From the NCBI RefSeq assembly GCF_032854445.1, contig NC_088301.1, positions 37,003,187-37,063,186 on the forward strand: a stretch of DNA of 60,000 nt, given 5' to 3'. Below, piece after piece: positions 23,501 through 32,034 of the stretch. The first letter of the stretch is position 1, and each line of letters begins with the position of its first letter. The translations under genes were made by a program, and so were the position numbers. A model generated the notes under the pieces. That model did not search any database and was not told where the DNA came from. It saw only the letters and a list, made by a program, of their open reading frames with translations. Source of the DNA: Liolophura sinensis. Its lineage: Eukaryota; Mollusca; Polyplacophora; Chitonida; Chitonidae.

Positions 23501-24841
23501 TAAATGGTCCAACTTTTTTTTTTTTATATACAAATGGTAGCCAGGGCAGCAGAGCCTGTTTGAACACTGTAGCTAGAATAAATTTTACCCAATTGATGGT
23601 TTAATGAATTTCAAAATAATTTATCAATTTGAGTGGGTTGATTGCACCTTGCAAGTATTAGCAAAGGCCACTATTGATATCTAAGTGATTTGCAATCAAC
23701 TTGGGTTTAAACTCTGTTTGTGTAAGCAGACCCGAGACCCTTGCCTCAAACAAAGCCAATTCTTTAACAGATTTGGTTGCTAATAAAAAAAACACTAACT
23801 TAAGGCATGTAATAATAATTTATAATATTTTAATGTTAGAAAACTATATATGGTGCTTATCAAGAATTCTTGCTTCAGAATAATGCATACTTGCCAAGGC
23901 CCTCCAATATACTTATATTATAAGATGTCGATACACAATCAAATGTGCCATGAGGAAAATGGTTTTAATTTAAAATTAAAAAAAAAAAGAAAAAACTTCG
24001 GCCACTATAATTGGTGTAAAACATAACTCCATGTATGTGGAAATTACATCAATTGTACAGTTTCTGATTTAAAACTCAGAAAACTTGAAGAGCCACACAA
24101 TAAGGGTTTTTTTTGGAAAAAAAAATAGGAAGGCAAAAAAAAAAAAAAAAAAAAAGTGGCAGCCTAATCCTATAGGGCTTAATATTTGTAAAATGTTGTA
24201 ATGTAACACTTAACAGATAACATCAATTAAAAGAATTTACTACTGTACAAGAATAATTTAATTATTCTTGGTGACAAATAGGGTTAAAAATTCACTCACA
24301 AATTAAAGTTTCATACATTTCATGTTAAGACGAATAGAAGTTTGAAACCAATGCCATTAATAGCTTTATTATTTGAATTGTGCCGTCAGTGAAGTAATAC
24401 AAGACTGCTACAGTGAAACAAAACATGCTGGCAATGCTTACATGCAAAATGATGTCATACTAATTCAGCTGAATTATTATAATTTAACCAAGCAAGCATC
24501 TGAATCATTTACATCCACTATCGTACAAATTCTAGAGACACTGTATGCACAAAATATAAAGAAATATCATTCTACAGTACAAATGAGAAAATACGAAACA
24601 GCTCAAGGAAAGTACCTGTTACTGAATTCGTTTTGTTTCCTTTAGTCTGGTTATCGTCTTTGCCTTTTGTCTGTGTCGCTGTGGCCACTGGTTGCCATTT
24701 CCAAGAAAGTTCGTTTTCGGTCAAAATTAACTCGCTTTCAACCAGGTTTGTGACTTTCTTCACGGTCTGAACAAGCTTTAACTCGGACTGTTTCACGGTA
24801 GCGACACCATTCTCGATAACTTCTCCTTCTGCGGAAGCCAT
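3368..24841 (-). CDS. CERK: Gene A: ceramide kinase-like lipid kinase, 12 coding exons, 754 aa
   Basis: Spliced gene; coding exons in order: 24841-24616, 23312-23079, 22046-21918, 13912-13849, 11524-11379, 8078-8004, 7555-7409, 6961-6886, 6138-5711, 5096-4900, 4562-4414, 3761-3368. Total 2265 nt, open throughout, all introns GT-AG with consistent phases. An in-frame TGA two codons upstream of the ATG fixes the start. Expected role: ATP-dependent phosphorylation of a sphingolipid (ceramide or related) at membranes. Seen: PH-like region about residues 18-152; DAGK catalytic domain with RPKSLLVIVNP (157-167), GGDG (223-226), GSGNG (267-271), GYGF (317-320) and RWAGPARY (332-339); acidic repeat linker 366-509; CERK-type C-terminal domain about 509-646 ending in an LFARG-like VPTFARVDG segment; charged tail 647-754. 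The order and the RPK..NP, YDG-like and RW.G.ARY blocks match CERK better than SPHK. The symbol denotes family, not proven orthology; substrate is not established. Confidence 0.92.
4256..4374. repeat. (AC)n followed by (AT)n microsatellite in gene A intron 11
   Basis: Interrupted AC run, then about 90 bp of alternating AT with cat interruptions. Lies about 40 bp downstream (in gene orientation) of the exon 11 donor. Confidence 0.9.
4414..4562 (-). CDS. Gene A exon 11: CERK-type C-terminal domain, part 2
   Basis: 149 nt, acceptor GCATTTCAG, donor AG|GTAAGT, same length as gene B exon 11. Encodes FTESGFAKILGVKAFNIKAI, then IDWDGDMLYCPEPHFEV, which corresponds to WNCDGEVLHSPAIEVRV in CERK. The WDGD turn is the typical last beta-sandwich motif of DAGK-family C-terminal domains. 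Confidence 0.94.
4900..5096 (-). CDS. Gene A exon 10: CERK-type C-terminal domain, part 1
   Basis: 197 nt, acceptor TTTTCCAG, donor AAG|GTTAGC (phase 0). WKRVCGKFIGID matches WQVVCGKFLAIN of CERK, restarting the conserved fold after the linker. Gene B exon 10 (200 nt) aligns through TITQPCGRIEHAKHM versus LLYSKPCGRIAHMKF. Confidence 0.93.
5711..6138 (-). CDS. Gene A exon 9: acidic tandem-repeat linker
   Basis: 428 nt, acceptor TTCTTGCAG, donor G|GTAAAG. Encodes a non-globular Glu/Ala/Gln-rich linker (about residues 366-508) with five copies of a 13-residue unit (DAEQKSADQAEGA-type) followed by an EA/SE-rich acidic run. In human CERK this position carries a CxxxCxxC motif; no cysteine is present here. 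The phase is as in gene B exon 9, though length differs (428 vs 311 nt). Confidence 0.93.
5853..6047 (-). repeat. Coding minisatellite, 39 bp unit x5, gene A exon 9
   Basis: Five in-frame units of 39 nt encoding 13-residue repeats: DAEQKVTNQAEGT, DAEQKSADQAEGA, DTEQKATSPAEGT, DNGQKSADQAEVS, NTEEKSTGQADGG. Copies are diverged, indicating an old expansion. Confidence 0.85.
6375..6520 (-). repeat. Dispersed repeat copy 1, gene A intron 8
   Basis: On the minus strand contains tttcagggcttcacgaaaag, then tcagaatatgcttgaataaa and caaacatgcgaaaaagt. A clearly related copy lies in gene B intron 2 (35280-35435). Different introns, so it is a dispersed element and not ancestral intron sequence. Confidence 0.6.
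6886..6961 (-). CDS. Gene A exon 8: end of catalytic domain
   Basis: 76 nt, acceptor TTATGACAG, donor AG|GTAAAA, same length as gene B exon 8. Encodes AVAFITLVKRKAAEVQLDYL then PGDEE. The DYLPG corresponds to SFLPA of CERK at the end of the catalytic core, directly before the linker. Confidence 0.9.
7409..7555 (-). CDS. Gene A exon 7: catalytic C-lobe (GYGF, RWAGPARY)
   Basis: 147 nt, acceptor CCTTTAAG, donor G|GTAAGT, same length as gene B exon 7. LLIGYGFLSQIMEIMENNRW then AGPARYL is one of the clearest CERK signatures (GYGFYGDI...RWLGLARYDF). Cys304 and His303 (IHCGEK) are shared with gene B (LHCGDK). Confidence 0.94.
8004..8078 (-). CDS. Gene A exon 6: GSGNG nucleotide-loop exon
   Basis: 75 nt, acceptor TTTGGCCAG, donor G|GTAAGA, same length as gene B exon 6; too short to stand out as an open frame. 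Encodes SGNGQQIGLTYSRDVATAAL followed by VIAL. The GSGNG formed across the junction with exon 5 is the SPHK/DGK-type loop, not the GSTDC loop of vertebrate CERK. Confidence 0.92.
10196..10285 (-). mobile_element. Degraded SINE 3' fragment (family 2)
   Basis: TTTATTTATT tail followed by gattggtgtactcaagaata and agtggccagcattaaggtagg; matches the 3' half of the fuller copies at 37671 and 55877. Reverse orientation (tail first on plus strand). Confidence 0.65.
11290..11356 (-). mobile_element. SINE 3' tail abutting gene A exon 5 donor
   Basis: Tail tttatttatgtatttattta, then gattggtgttttacatcata and ctcaagaatatttcactta. It ends about 22 bp from the exon 5 splice donor. Confidence 0.75.
11379..11524 (-). 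CDS. Gene A exon 5: GGDG active-site exon
   Basis: 146 nt, acceptor GTATTTCAG, donor G|GTAAGT, same length as gene B exon 5. IVSVGGDGTHTEV (219-231) holds the catalytic GGDG with Asp225. SPSIRHGMIPTG leads into the second glycine loop in exon 6. The SIR.GMIPxG block matches the LRIGIIPAG of CERK. Confidence 0.96.
13282..13605 (-). mobile_element. 5'-truncated SINE (family 1) with 13 bp target-site duplication
   Basis: Starts gagtgagtgagtgcttgggg, includes taacgtcgtactcaacaa, ccattatactgatacgggtc and gaggaagttacaacttcctc; same family as 36946-37301 and 41916-42268 but reversed and lacking the A-box half of the tRNA-like head. Flanked by perfect gagtaaacaggga repeats (13269-13281, 13606-13618). 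In gene A intron 4. Confidence 0.88.
13849..13912 (-). CDS. Gene A exon 4: catalytic domain linker exon
   Basis: 64 nt microexon, acceptor TTTTTCAG, donor GG|GTAAGT, same length as gene B exon 4. Encodes TKKPKDSSEILNNHDLAKFD; FDG at the junction with exon 5 corresponds to the YDG preceding the GGDG motif of CERK. It lies between an 8.0 kb and a 2.3 kb intron. Confidence 0.93.
14458..14513. repeat. (GT)n/(AT)n microsatellite, gene A intron 3
   Basis: Short GT run then about 44 bp of alternating TA. Confidence 0.95.
15703..15915. mobile_element. MITE-like element with terminal inverted repeats
   Basis: Left end gggcccagttgtttgaaagt and right end, read on the minus strand, gggccttgttgttcaaaact are imperfect inverted repeats; both arms continue with aagcta/aggctaaa-type sequence. 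No coding capacity, about 210 bp. Confidence 0.55.
18684..18700. repeat. Poly-C tract
   Basis: Uninterrupted C run of about 17-18 bases in gene A intron 3; error-prone for sequencing. Confidence 0.9.
19640..19818. repeat. Dispersed repeat shared with 22415-22558
   Basis: Shares aggagtgaagctgattcaat, aagatattttacaccagcca, tcttgtt..atggcag, gaacgcaaggta and ttccatcctttg in order with the copy at 22415-22558, same orientation. Confidence 0.7.
21531..21765 (-). mobile_element. SINE family 2, nearly full length
   Basis: TATTTATTTATT tail, gattggtgttttacgccgta, agtggccagcgttatggtgg, cagagccagggggaaaccca, agccagcatgagctggactt, ctgggtcaggct. Reverse orientation; the tRNA-like 5' end is truncated. 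Lies about 150 bp from gene A exon 3. Confidence 0.85.
21918..22046 (-). CDS. Gene A exon 3: start of DAGK catalytic domain
   Basis: Acceptor TTCTTCAG, donor G|GTAAGT, 129 nt, same length as gene B exon 3. Carries RPKSLLVIVNPASGYKKAEK, the nucleotide-binding first strand and loop, then VAPIFEVAGITTEVV. CERK normally has NPFGGKG here; this copy has NPASGYK, so the glycine loop is incomplete and closer to the CERKL form (NPxSxxKK). Confidence 0.95.
22339..22413 (+). mobile_element. SINE family 2 internal fragment
   Basis: ccctacgtgggaaggtcttt, then gatggtcatgggtttccccc and aggctct; forward orientation, both ends missing. Confidence 0.65.
22415..22558. repeat. Dispersed repeat shared with 19640-19818
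   Basis: Second copy, shorter, in gene A intron 2 immediately beside a SINE fragment (22339-22413). Lacks the agagatggtcctgccat segment present in the first copy. Confidence 0.7.
22805..22985 (-). mobile_element. SINE family 2, diverged copy
   Basis: Begins tttattcatttaattggtgt, then ctcaagaatatttcacttct, gacggccagcgatatgg, catgaccatctgtagg and gaactggactta; strongly diverged. Ends about 95 bp from gene A exon 2. Confidence 0.7.
23079..23312 (-). CDS. Gene A exon 2: second half of PH-like region
   Basis: Acceptor TTTTTGCAG, donor G|GTGATT, 234 nt, residues 76-153. EESVRVNWVLRA opens the exon; LVIHYIRRHEQPEFRL and AQVKF...LCTEW-type spacing (TNICTEWETVLTDLLAKK) resemble the last strands and helix of the CERK PH domain (AQVTF..LCHLWLQTL). 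Aligns without gaps at its ends to gene B exon 2. Confidence 0.92.
24616..24841 (-). CDS. Gene A exon 1: N-terminus, start of PH-like region
   Basis: Begins at ATG 24841-24839, preceded in frame by TGA (plus 24845-24847). Encodes residues 1-75 plus one base; donor CAG|GTACTT. SELKLVQTVKKV and ELSWKWQ align with SQFRLFETVKKV and SLSWKWQ of gene B exon 1, and the segment sits where CERK has its PH domain. The end of the exon is a Lys/Thr/Asn-rich spacer absent from gene B. Confidence 0.93.
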
Positions 24842-26003
24842 TGTTCACTCGATTACACTGCACGTTGTTGTTGTTGCGGCACGCACCGATTCGAGCTCGG
24901 AGGCAGAAACTTACAAATTTTCCCTACACTTACGGCAAATTTCTTGACATTCTATGCACCATTTGCAAGACTCATATCCTATACTACACGTGCAGTGTAA
25001 ACTCAGTATCTTGTATTCGCACGAGCAGAAAATTTTTAGGTCCAGATTGAAGAAACTCTGTCTTGCCGCTTGCTGCCGGTGATGAAGCTATCTCAAGTAT
25101 TCAAAGAACTGGGTCAACCCGGAGCTCGCGACGCTGGGTATCCTAGCCTACTACCGTAAAACACCTAAAACTTGTTCAACACGGTCACCGTTAAACTATA
25201 TTGACACAAAGAGAACAAAATAGACAAATTCAGACAACACAAATGCAATATCTAACAATCTTCAGGCACGGGAGTCAAGTATTTCCAAAACTGCACACTC
25301 CTAATTGAAAACAGCGAAGTGTACATTTGCATAAGAGACAAAATGTCATCAATAATATTTTTAGCAGGTCAGATTTTAGGGCCTCTAACATTCTATAGTC
25401 AGGCTTGGGTTGTGGCGTTACACAGTTCATATTCTTGCACAGTTGCATGGCATAGTAAAAAGGCCAATTAAGCTTACACAGTTGGTATAGGGTACATAAG
25501 TAATTATGAAATGCCGATGTCCTGATACCCAGGGGTAGATACAAAAGTGCCTTCACAACTAAGTGTAACGCCATTGCCATGATTTTACTAAACACTTTTA
25601 ATTCAATTTCTCGATGAAGGTGGAAGGTGGTAGGAGGCATATTGTACGAGCTGTAAGTCAACTGCTAGTTCTGAACTTTTGACCGGTATTGTGAATGTTA
25701 CACTACATAGTACCGGTATGATTTTTTTTTCTCCGTCGACTTCAATTAACCTACCACCACAGTTAATTGCCATTAATTACAAACTCTGGAAATATATATT
25801 CAAGTGGAGTTAATTGGTCTGTTAGTATATATCTATACTATATATTCAGGTTACATCTTGGACGACATATGCATCTTGCTGAATCAGCTGTTGTTGTCTT
25901 ACAGTTGACCAGAAAGAAAAATATAGCGTTTTGATTAGCTGATAGAGGGTGGAGTTGGGGGGTGGGGGTGGGGGTAGTCTACGCATGATTTACACTTCTC
26001 AAT

Positions 26004-26041
<38 letters not shown>
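26004..26041. repeat. (AT)n microsatellite with SINE remnant beside it
   Basis: About 34 bp of alternating AT, followed at 26060-26095 by cagtggccagcattatggtg, a SINE family 2 core fragment. Confidence 0.85.
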
Positions 26042-26044
<3 letters not shown>

Positions 26045-27028
26045 GTATGTTTAAACGACAGCCAGTGGCCAGCATTATGGTGAGAGGAAACCGGAACAAC
26101 TGGGTCCAACCGGGGATGATACAAATTTATATAAAATAGGTACGGTATATAATATCCAATGAAAACCATTAATTTTGTTTACAAGTAGTTCCTTTCAGCG
26201 TAAATATATACGACTGTGTTACCATATGCATGTATGCATATGGTACCAATGTATAAGGAAAAGATAAAATTCATACCCGTGTAACATTCTGTTATATGAT
26301 TTTTATCCACAAAATTCTGAATATGATCAAGTTTACTGTGCGCGAAAGGTCAAGCAATGGAACATAAACCTCTTTGCTAAAGTCGGACATTTATCAGTGT
26401 AATTAAAATAGTATCCTTGTGACAAAAATTCTGACATTTCACTCAGACATCTGAATATTTATTCTGTATATAGGCCTACTACATATAGCAAAAGATTAGT
26501 GTCTAGTATTTTCTGATAATTTGAACTTTAGCAAAGTGACCGACTTCCAAAAACTGCACTTTATCATGTTCACTATACAGTTGACCGATCGCGAGGGTAT
26601 TAACCAATAGAGACGTAAAGGTTATACTGGTTTCTTTTAATACAAGGTATGCTGGTTTGTCTATGAACGAAGCTTAAACCTTCAATTAAATGTCAGATGT
26701 CAAAAATCCCATATCCGAAGTTGGCATATTAAAGCGTTCGATCGGTGACTGAAGCGTGAAGAATAAGATCGCTTGTTCGAATCCAGCTCTCGTTTGCTCA
26801 GCTTCTGCTTTTCATCAGGATATTTTTTAAAGATGATGTACATTTCACTACATGTCTGGTTTCCTCCACATAAATTTTTTCTATGATCGGTGATAATAGT
26901 AAGTTGGCCTCGGATATACATGCATCCAGATTCAGCATAATGCAACAAGCCTGCTGAATACATGTAAAGAAAAAGGCAGTGATAGAGTTTACCATATATA
27001 TATATAGTTACACTGCATCGTATTTAAA

Positions 27029-27142
27029 ATGGTCGTGGGTTTCCCCTGGTTTCCTCCCACCATAATGCTAGTCGCCGTCGTATAAGCGAAATATTCTTGA
27101 GTACGTCTTAAAACACCAATCAAATAAAATAAATAAATAAAT
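27029..27142 (+). mobile_element. SINE family 2, 3' half, forward
   Basis: tggtcgtgggtttcccctgg, cctcccaccataatgctagt, cgtcgtataagcgaaatatt, cttgagtacgtcttaaaaca, ccaatcaaat and an AAATAAATAAATAAA tail. Confidence 0.85.
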
Positions 27143-27755
27143 CGCATTTATAGATTTTAAGATTTGTCGTATCGTCGCCTTAAACTATTCTATTGACATC
27201 AATGGAACAACTGAACAACAGCGTTTGGTGAAAAGACATGAGATTTTGGAGATTTTACATAGATACGAAATATTTTCATTGGAAATAAACACCTGCCTGC
27301 TTAATAACGAAGAGCTAATAATAATAATGTCCTTTGTTTTTAGGTCTAGGTAATTCATCTGTACACATACGTACATGCAGTCATTTGTTCAGTTTAGGAG
27401 TTAAATTGCGTTCAAGGGATAGAGTGTTTAACAAGATAATGTCAGCAATGGCCCAACGACATTGCAAAGATAGATCGATAAAAACAATAGCGTTCTTTTA
27501 CATGACTATATATGCACGTGATAAACGTTTGATGAAAATTGCTTAAATTAAGAGTACAAGATATATCTGCCTGCAAGCCTAACACAAAGTGTAACTTAAA
27601 TGACTCCAGCCACCTTGCACGAAAATAAGCCTAAGGCACCAAAAATGAACAAGGTTTATCCCATACCCAAGCGAACATGTGGTAGAAGCTGGTAAATTAG
27701 GCAACAATTGTTCAAAAGTGTCCGCAAGGTAATGGAGGCAAGCACACGCGCCCAA

Positions 27756-27796
27756 TGACCTTCAAAAATATGGCAAGGTCAACGACCTTCCACGTG
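27756..27796. promoter_or_regulatory. Candidate nuclear-receptor half-site cluster plus E-box
   Basis: TGACCTTC, then AAGGTCAACGACCTT (inverted half-sites with 3 nt spacing), then CACGTG within 41 bp. Pattern is seen directly; function is inferred from its position between two divergent lipid-kinase genes. Confidence 0.3.
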
Positions 27797-29476
27797 AATT
27801 TTTTCCTAATGTAGAAGTGTACATGTTATATATATACGTCTGGGAAATCTTGCAAAAAGCGTCCAAGGGACAAAGTGTTTTCAAGGCTATAAACGGAGAA
27901 TGTGGGTACTCATGCCGCTACCACAGTACCCCTAGATCAGTTTTGGGCGAGGGTTAAACAGTACATCTCACACTTACAATTCATTGAAATATGCTGCCTG
28001 GGAAACCCACAAATAACACGGTCCTCTGATGGCAGGCCACACCGGTAATCTAATGTTTTTCTCTGTTATATACACATAGTTGTAGCCCAAGGGAACAATC
28101 CCAGTTCTCAGTTCTCAGCTTCAAAATGCAATAAATGGCTAATACAAGACTTCTTCTCTAATTTCTGGACAAGTTTATATAGCCATCTTCTTAGTACAGC
28201 CTCGTGCAACTTCCACATCACGCACTAGCGACCCCAGCTCTGGTTGAAGTTATAGGAGCCGTCAGGACTGGGCTATACATTACAGATTACTTTATGCGCT
28301 TTTGACATGCAGTTTCGTATGTTTATAATGTCCGATCAAACTTGTTCCTTTTCTTCAAAAAGTTATAATCTACGCTGAATAATACTATAGTTTGACACAA
28401 ACTTTAAGTATTCTCTTATAAGGCGATAAAATACCATGAAATAAATATTTATAAATAAATCAGCATTTCTAAAAAACATATTTGCAAGGGGGTGAACATC
28501 AGTCCGAAAAATTATGAAACGTGCCTATACAGTAACTGTATGGCGTCCACTCATTTAAGATAACCACGTATCATGAAAGAAGAAATTTTGAATCACGGGT
28601 CTCAATCTAGATGCATAAATGCTGCTCGTGAGAGAGACAAAACGGTGAATTGCAGTTTTGCTAATTAAATTTGAAATGTCTTTGGAAGTTATAAGGACAA
28701 TAGGATTGATTTTTAATTAAATATTGTAAAATCATGTGTATCGGCATAATTTTTGAACTCGGGAATTTGCATACCCAAGCGCACAATACGACGCTCCAAC
28801 TGGTTCCAGGATAGCTTTAGATGTTTTTTTTCCTGGGCAACAAACAAAGCAACAATAAATATAACATGGATAGGCGAATAAAACACGTAGGTCTATAGCT
28901 GTATACAACATTCATGTTATGCCTGTCTGGTTTTTCTCCACCTTTCCTTGTTTTCCTCAGGTGCCTTGGCAAAATTCTCTATATTGTGTCTATTTTGGCC
29001 ATATCATGGATTCAATTCTGATAAGTTTACATGATGTACCTTAGAGATACTGTTATCAAAATGAAAGATGTCATAACTCCCAGTGACGCAATTTGTGTCG
29101 AAATTCTACTATAAAGTTCATGTTCTTATCTTATATTTTATCACCTCCTGATCACAAGAGTGAACAAAAAGTCGCAGATCAAGATTTGTGGTAAACGTTA
29201 TGAATGTATTCTCTTGAAAGCTAATCGCATTGTTACTTATGCAGTTGCTCAAATTCGAGGAAAATGATATAACATCGTTCATTTTTTATTTACCTTTTCA
29301 TAGTTTGACTTCACACTTAATTTTGCATTTATTAATTTTTATTATTTGCGAGTGGTTGAGGTCCAGAAAATGATTTAAGAATGCCGAGTAACACTTCCAT
29401 TTAAGTGTGGGAGGTAAGAATACTATCTTGGTGTTCCGTCTTTTTGGACATTTTAAGGTACAGTTTCCCTGCAGAC

Positions 29477-29497
29477 GACCTTCGCAAGGTCAAGGTC
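29477..29497. promoter_or_regulatory. Candidate nuclear-receptor half-site palindrome
   Basis: GACCTTCGCAAGGTC is a perfect inverted repeat with a 3 nt spacer, overlapping a further TCAAGGTC (ERR/SF-1-like half-site). Second such cluster in the divergent intergenic region. Confidence 0.3.
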
Positions 29498-31862
29498 GGG
29501 TCATGTCTGTCAAATATAACATGGCGGCATATGCTTGTACAGTAAGACAAGAAGGCATATATACTGAAATCCTTCACTTGGATGAGGTCATGAAACAAAG
29601 TGTTGGTATTTTCTTCAACTGTTAATTATGACAGATATATAGCGGTAATGAATTTGGCTTCCACTTGGCTTGCGTCCTGGTTTAGTAAACTACATGTTCC
29701 CGTATGTAGCGCCTGTAAAGAGAACGGCTAATGAGCTACAGCTACAGCGTATATCATGTGTGTTTGGGCTAGGCTAAAATTTCCATGTTCTAGAAGTGGG
29801 GAGTTCATTGATTTAGTTTAAGGATACGTATATGTATGTGTATTTGTGCAACCATGCCTAACTATAGTTTACACTGAAATGGTTGTAATGTACTAGTGAC
29901 GAAAAATAAGTAGTCAGTATTTAATATTCAGAATGAATCTAGTTGTTAGGCCTATAATTAATTGTGCATATGGCATGACAACACCGCCACAAAATCATAC
30001 AGGTCGAATCTGTAGTAAGATGAAGGCACATGCATTAATATGCGTCTGGCCTCTCTAACATGCATCATTAGGTGTGTATATTATGGTACTAGGTGCTTGG
30101 ATTTCTGAATTATTATTGTGCATTTAAGTTACTGCCTAAAGTTCTCAAACTAGAAGACTTCAGGCACAACCTATTCATGTTGTCAGTCTGCCATATGTTT
30201 CGAAATAATGCGCAGTTTGGTCTCGTACAGTTCTGTTGCCTATTAAAGTGAATTAATTAATATGTATGGCCAGACTGTACTTCCCTTATGTCAATGGATG
30301 AAGGATGGGAACAGTATTAGAATTCAAGCTAAACAACTTTTCAAGCAACACTTTCGACCAGCAGTTTTCATGGTAATTTCAGAGTTCACTGAGAGTATAT
30401 ATTTGTACTCACAATCCAGAATATTATACATGTTATACTATATATAGTCCGAGCTAAGTTATCATATCCAACAAGCTCTGTGTATAATCATGTACAGTAT
30501 GGTTGTGTACGTGCTATAATGCAGGTCATACTGACATGTGCATTAAACAAAGCTACACATTTGTATCACATAGAAATGCTAATTCATTACCTATTCCCAT
30601 AGTTATATTTCAGAAGTATACATTTTTTTTTATGTCTCTCTTAATTGGCAGCTGATCTGACAACTTCTTATGGAATATCCTAAATTTATATTTATGTCTA
30701 TTTTTTTTTCACCTGATGTTTGAATCTTGATACAGTCTAGTCCACCTGTGCAAAGAGTTTGTGATACAAGTAATATATTTCTTTTCATTTTTTTTTATGG
30801 CTGCAAAACACTTGTGCTCTCTTCAGTACAGTATGCCTGCATGGAATCCATAACAACTGATTAACTTCATTCTGTTTTGTGTGTCTGGGGCGTTTTCTGC
30901 ATACTTTAGGCAGGGGGTATCTGTTTCTTCTCGGACATGCTGTTCTGATGAAGTTAACGCTGGAAAAATGCATGAAATAGTGGAAAATGACACCCTAATT
31001 TCGAAGGAAACTCAGGGAGCAAAAGTGTACATCACAATAGGTCTGCATGCAGGCAGGGACACTTGCCAGGCCCCTTAAGATGGTAAATGTACATGTGTAA
31101 TACTTTATTTAATTGAGTTTAGTACATTAGTGAGATTCATTAATGTTGGACGTAGGTTTCCTAGTTTACAAGAACAAGGCGGCAGTTTTAACGACTCTCA
31201 TTGGCTGAGAGGCTACACACCACTAACATAAATTACAGGATGTTAAAGTTGAAAGACGTCATGGACTTAATGATTTATGCCAGCTTTGCTGTTTTCAGGC
31301 TTTACATGTATGCCGAGGAAAAATCACAAAATTATGCAGCAGGCACCACCAAATAGAAAAAAATGTGCTCTTTTAAGCCTATAGTGTCATGTTTTTAAAT
31401 CTGCTTCAAAATAAAATGAGTGTAATTATCTGAGATAGGTATTTGTCACTGTGACTTTTAATAATAGCATTTAGCTCATACAGGTTCAGCTTGACAGGCT
31501 TTAGCATAGCACCTAAGCTGGGCATACCAATTGTTTTATTTATTATTTTTTTTTTTTCTTTGTAGGCTGCTGGAGTACCAAGATCGCAGATGAGTGACCC
31601 TGTCCTGTATTCTTGTCATATGCCAAGAAACGAAAAATTTAATTTTGACCTCTTGTTAAACCATAAATAAAAAAGTAACATCAAGGTGTATTCCACACAT
31701 TTGATATTGTGATTTGCAAGATTTCACACGTAATTAAAGCTACCACAGGCAAGTTGTGTATGTACTAATTCTCTTGGAAATGACAGTATCTTACTAAGTG
31801 TAACAGAAGAGATTTGAAAGCATACGACGAGCATTTTACTGCATAAAAACAACTGACTGTCA

Positions 31863-32034
31863 ATGGCTGATTCAACTGACTCGAGTATAATAAAGCAGTC
31901 ACAGTTCAGGTTATTTGAAACTGTCAAAAAAGTCTCCTTTGAGTTAGAATGTGAGTTAATGCTGCGAGCAGACAGCCTTAGCTGGAAATGGCAGTCACCT
32001 CCTCCAGAAGGAAAGGATATAGTTGCGCACACAG
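31863..32034 (+). CDS. Gene B exon 1: N-terminus, start of PH-like region
   Basis: ATG at 31863-31865 with an upstream in-frame stop. 172 nt, residues 1-57 plus one base; donor CAG|GTAATT. SQFRLFETVKKVSFELECEL and LSWKWQ align to gene A exon 1; the Lys/Thr-rich spacer at the end of A exon 1 is missing, explaining the 54 nt length difference. Confidence 0.93.

Larger units (their letters stand above)
24842..31862. promoter_or_regulatory. Shared 7 kb region between divergent genes A and B
   Basis: Lies between the two start codons, so it must hold both promoters and any non-coding 5' exons. I see no convincing TATA box and no protein gene. It contains an AT microsatellite, SINE fragments near 26055 and 27029-27142, and two groups of AAGGTCA-like half-sites. 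Length is long for a true bidirectional promoter, so separate promoters are likely. Confidence 0.6.

Noticed and set aside
29407-29625. 72-codon frame containing an ATGGCGGC start
   Set aside because: Attractive as a 5' exon but no homology and no clean splice partner; left as regulatory-region sequence.
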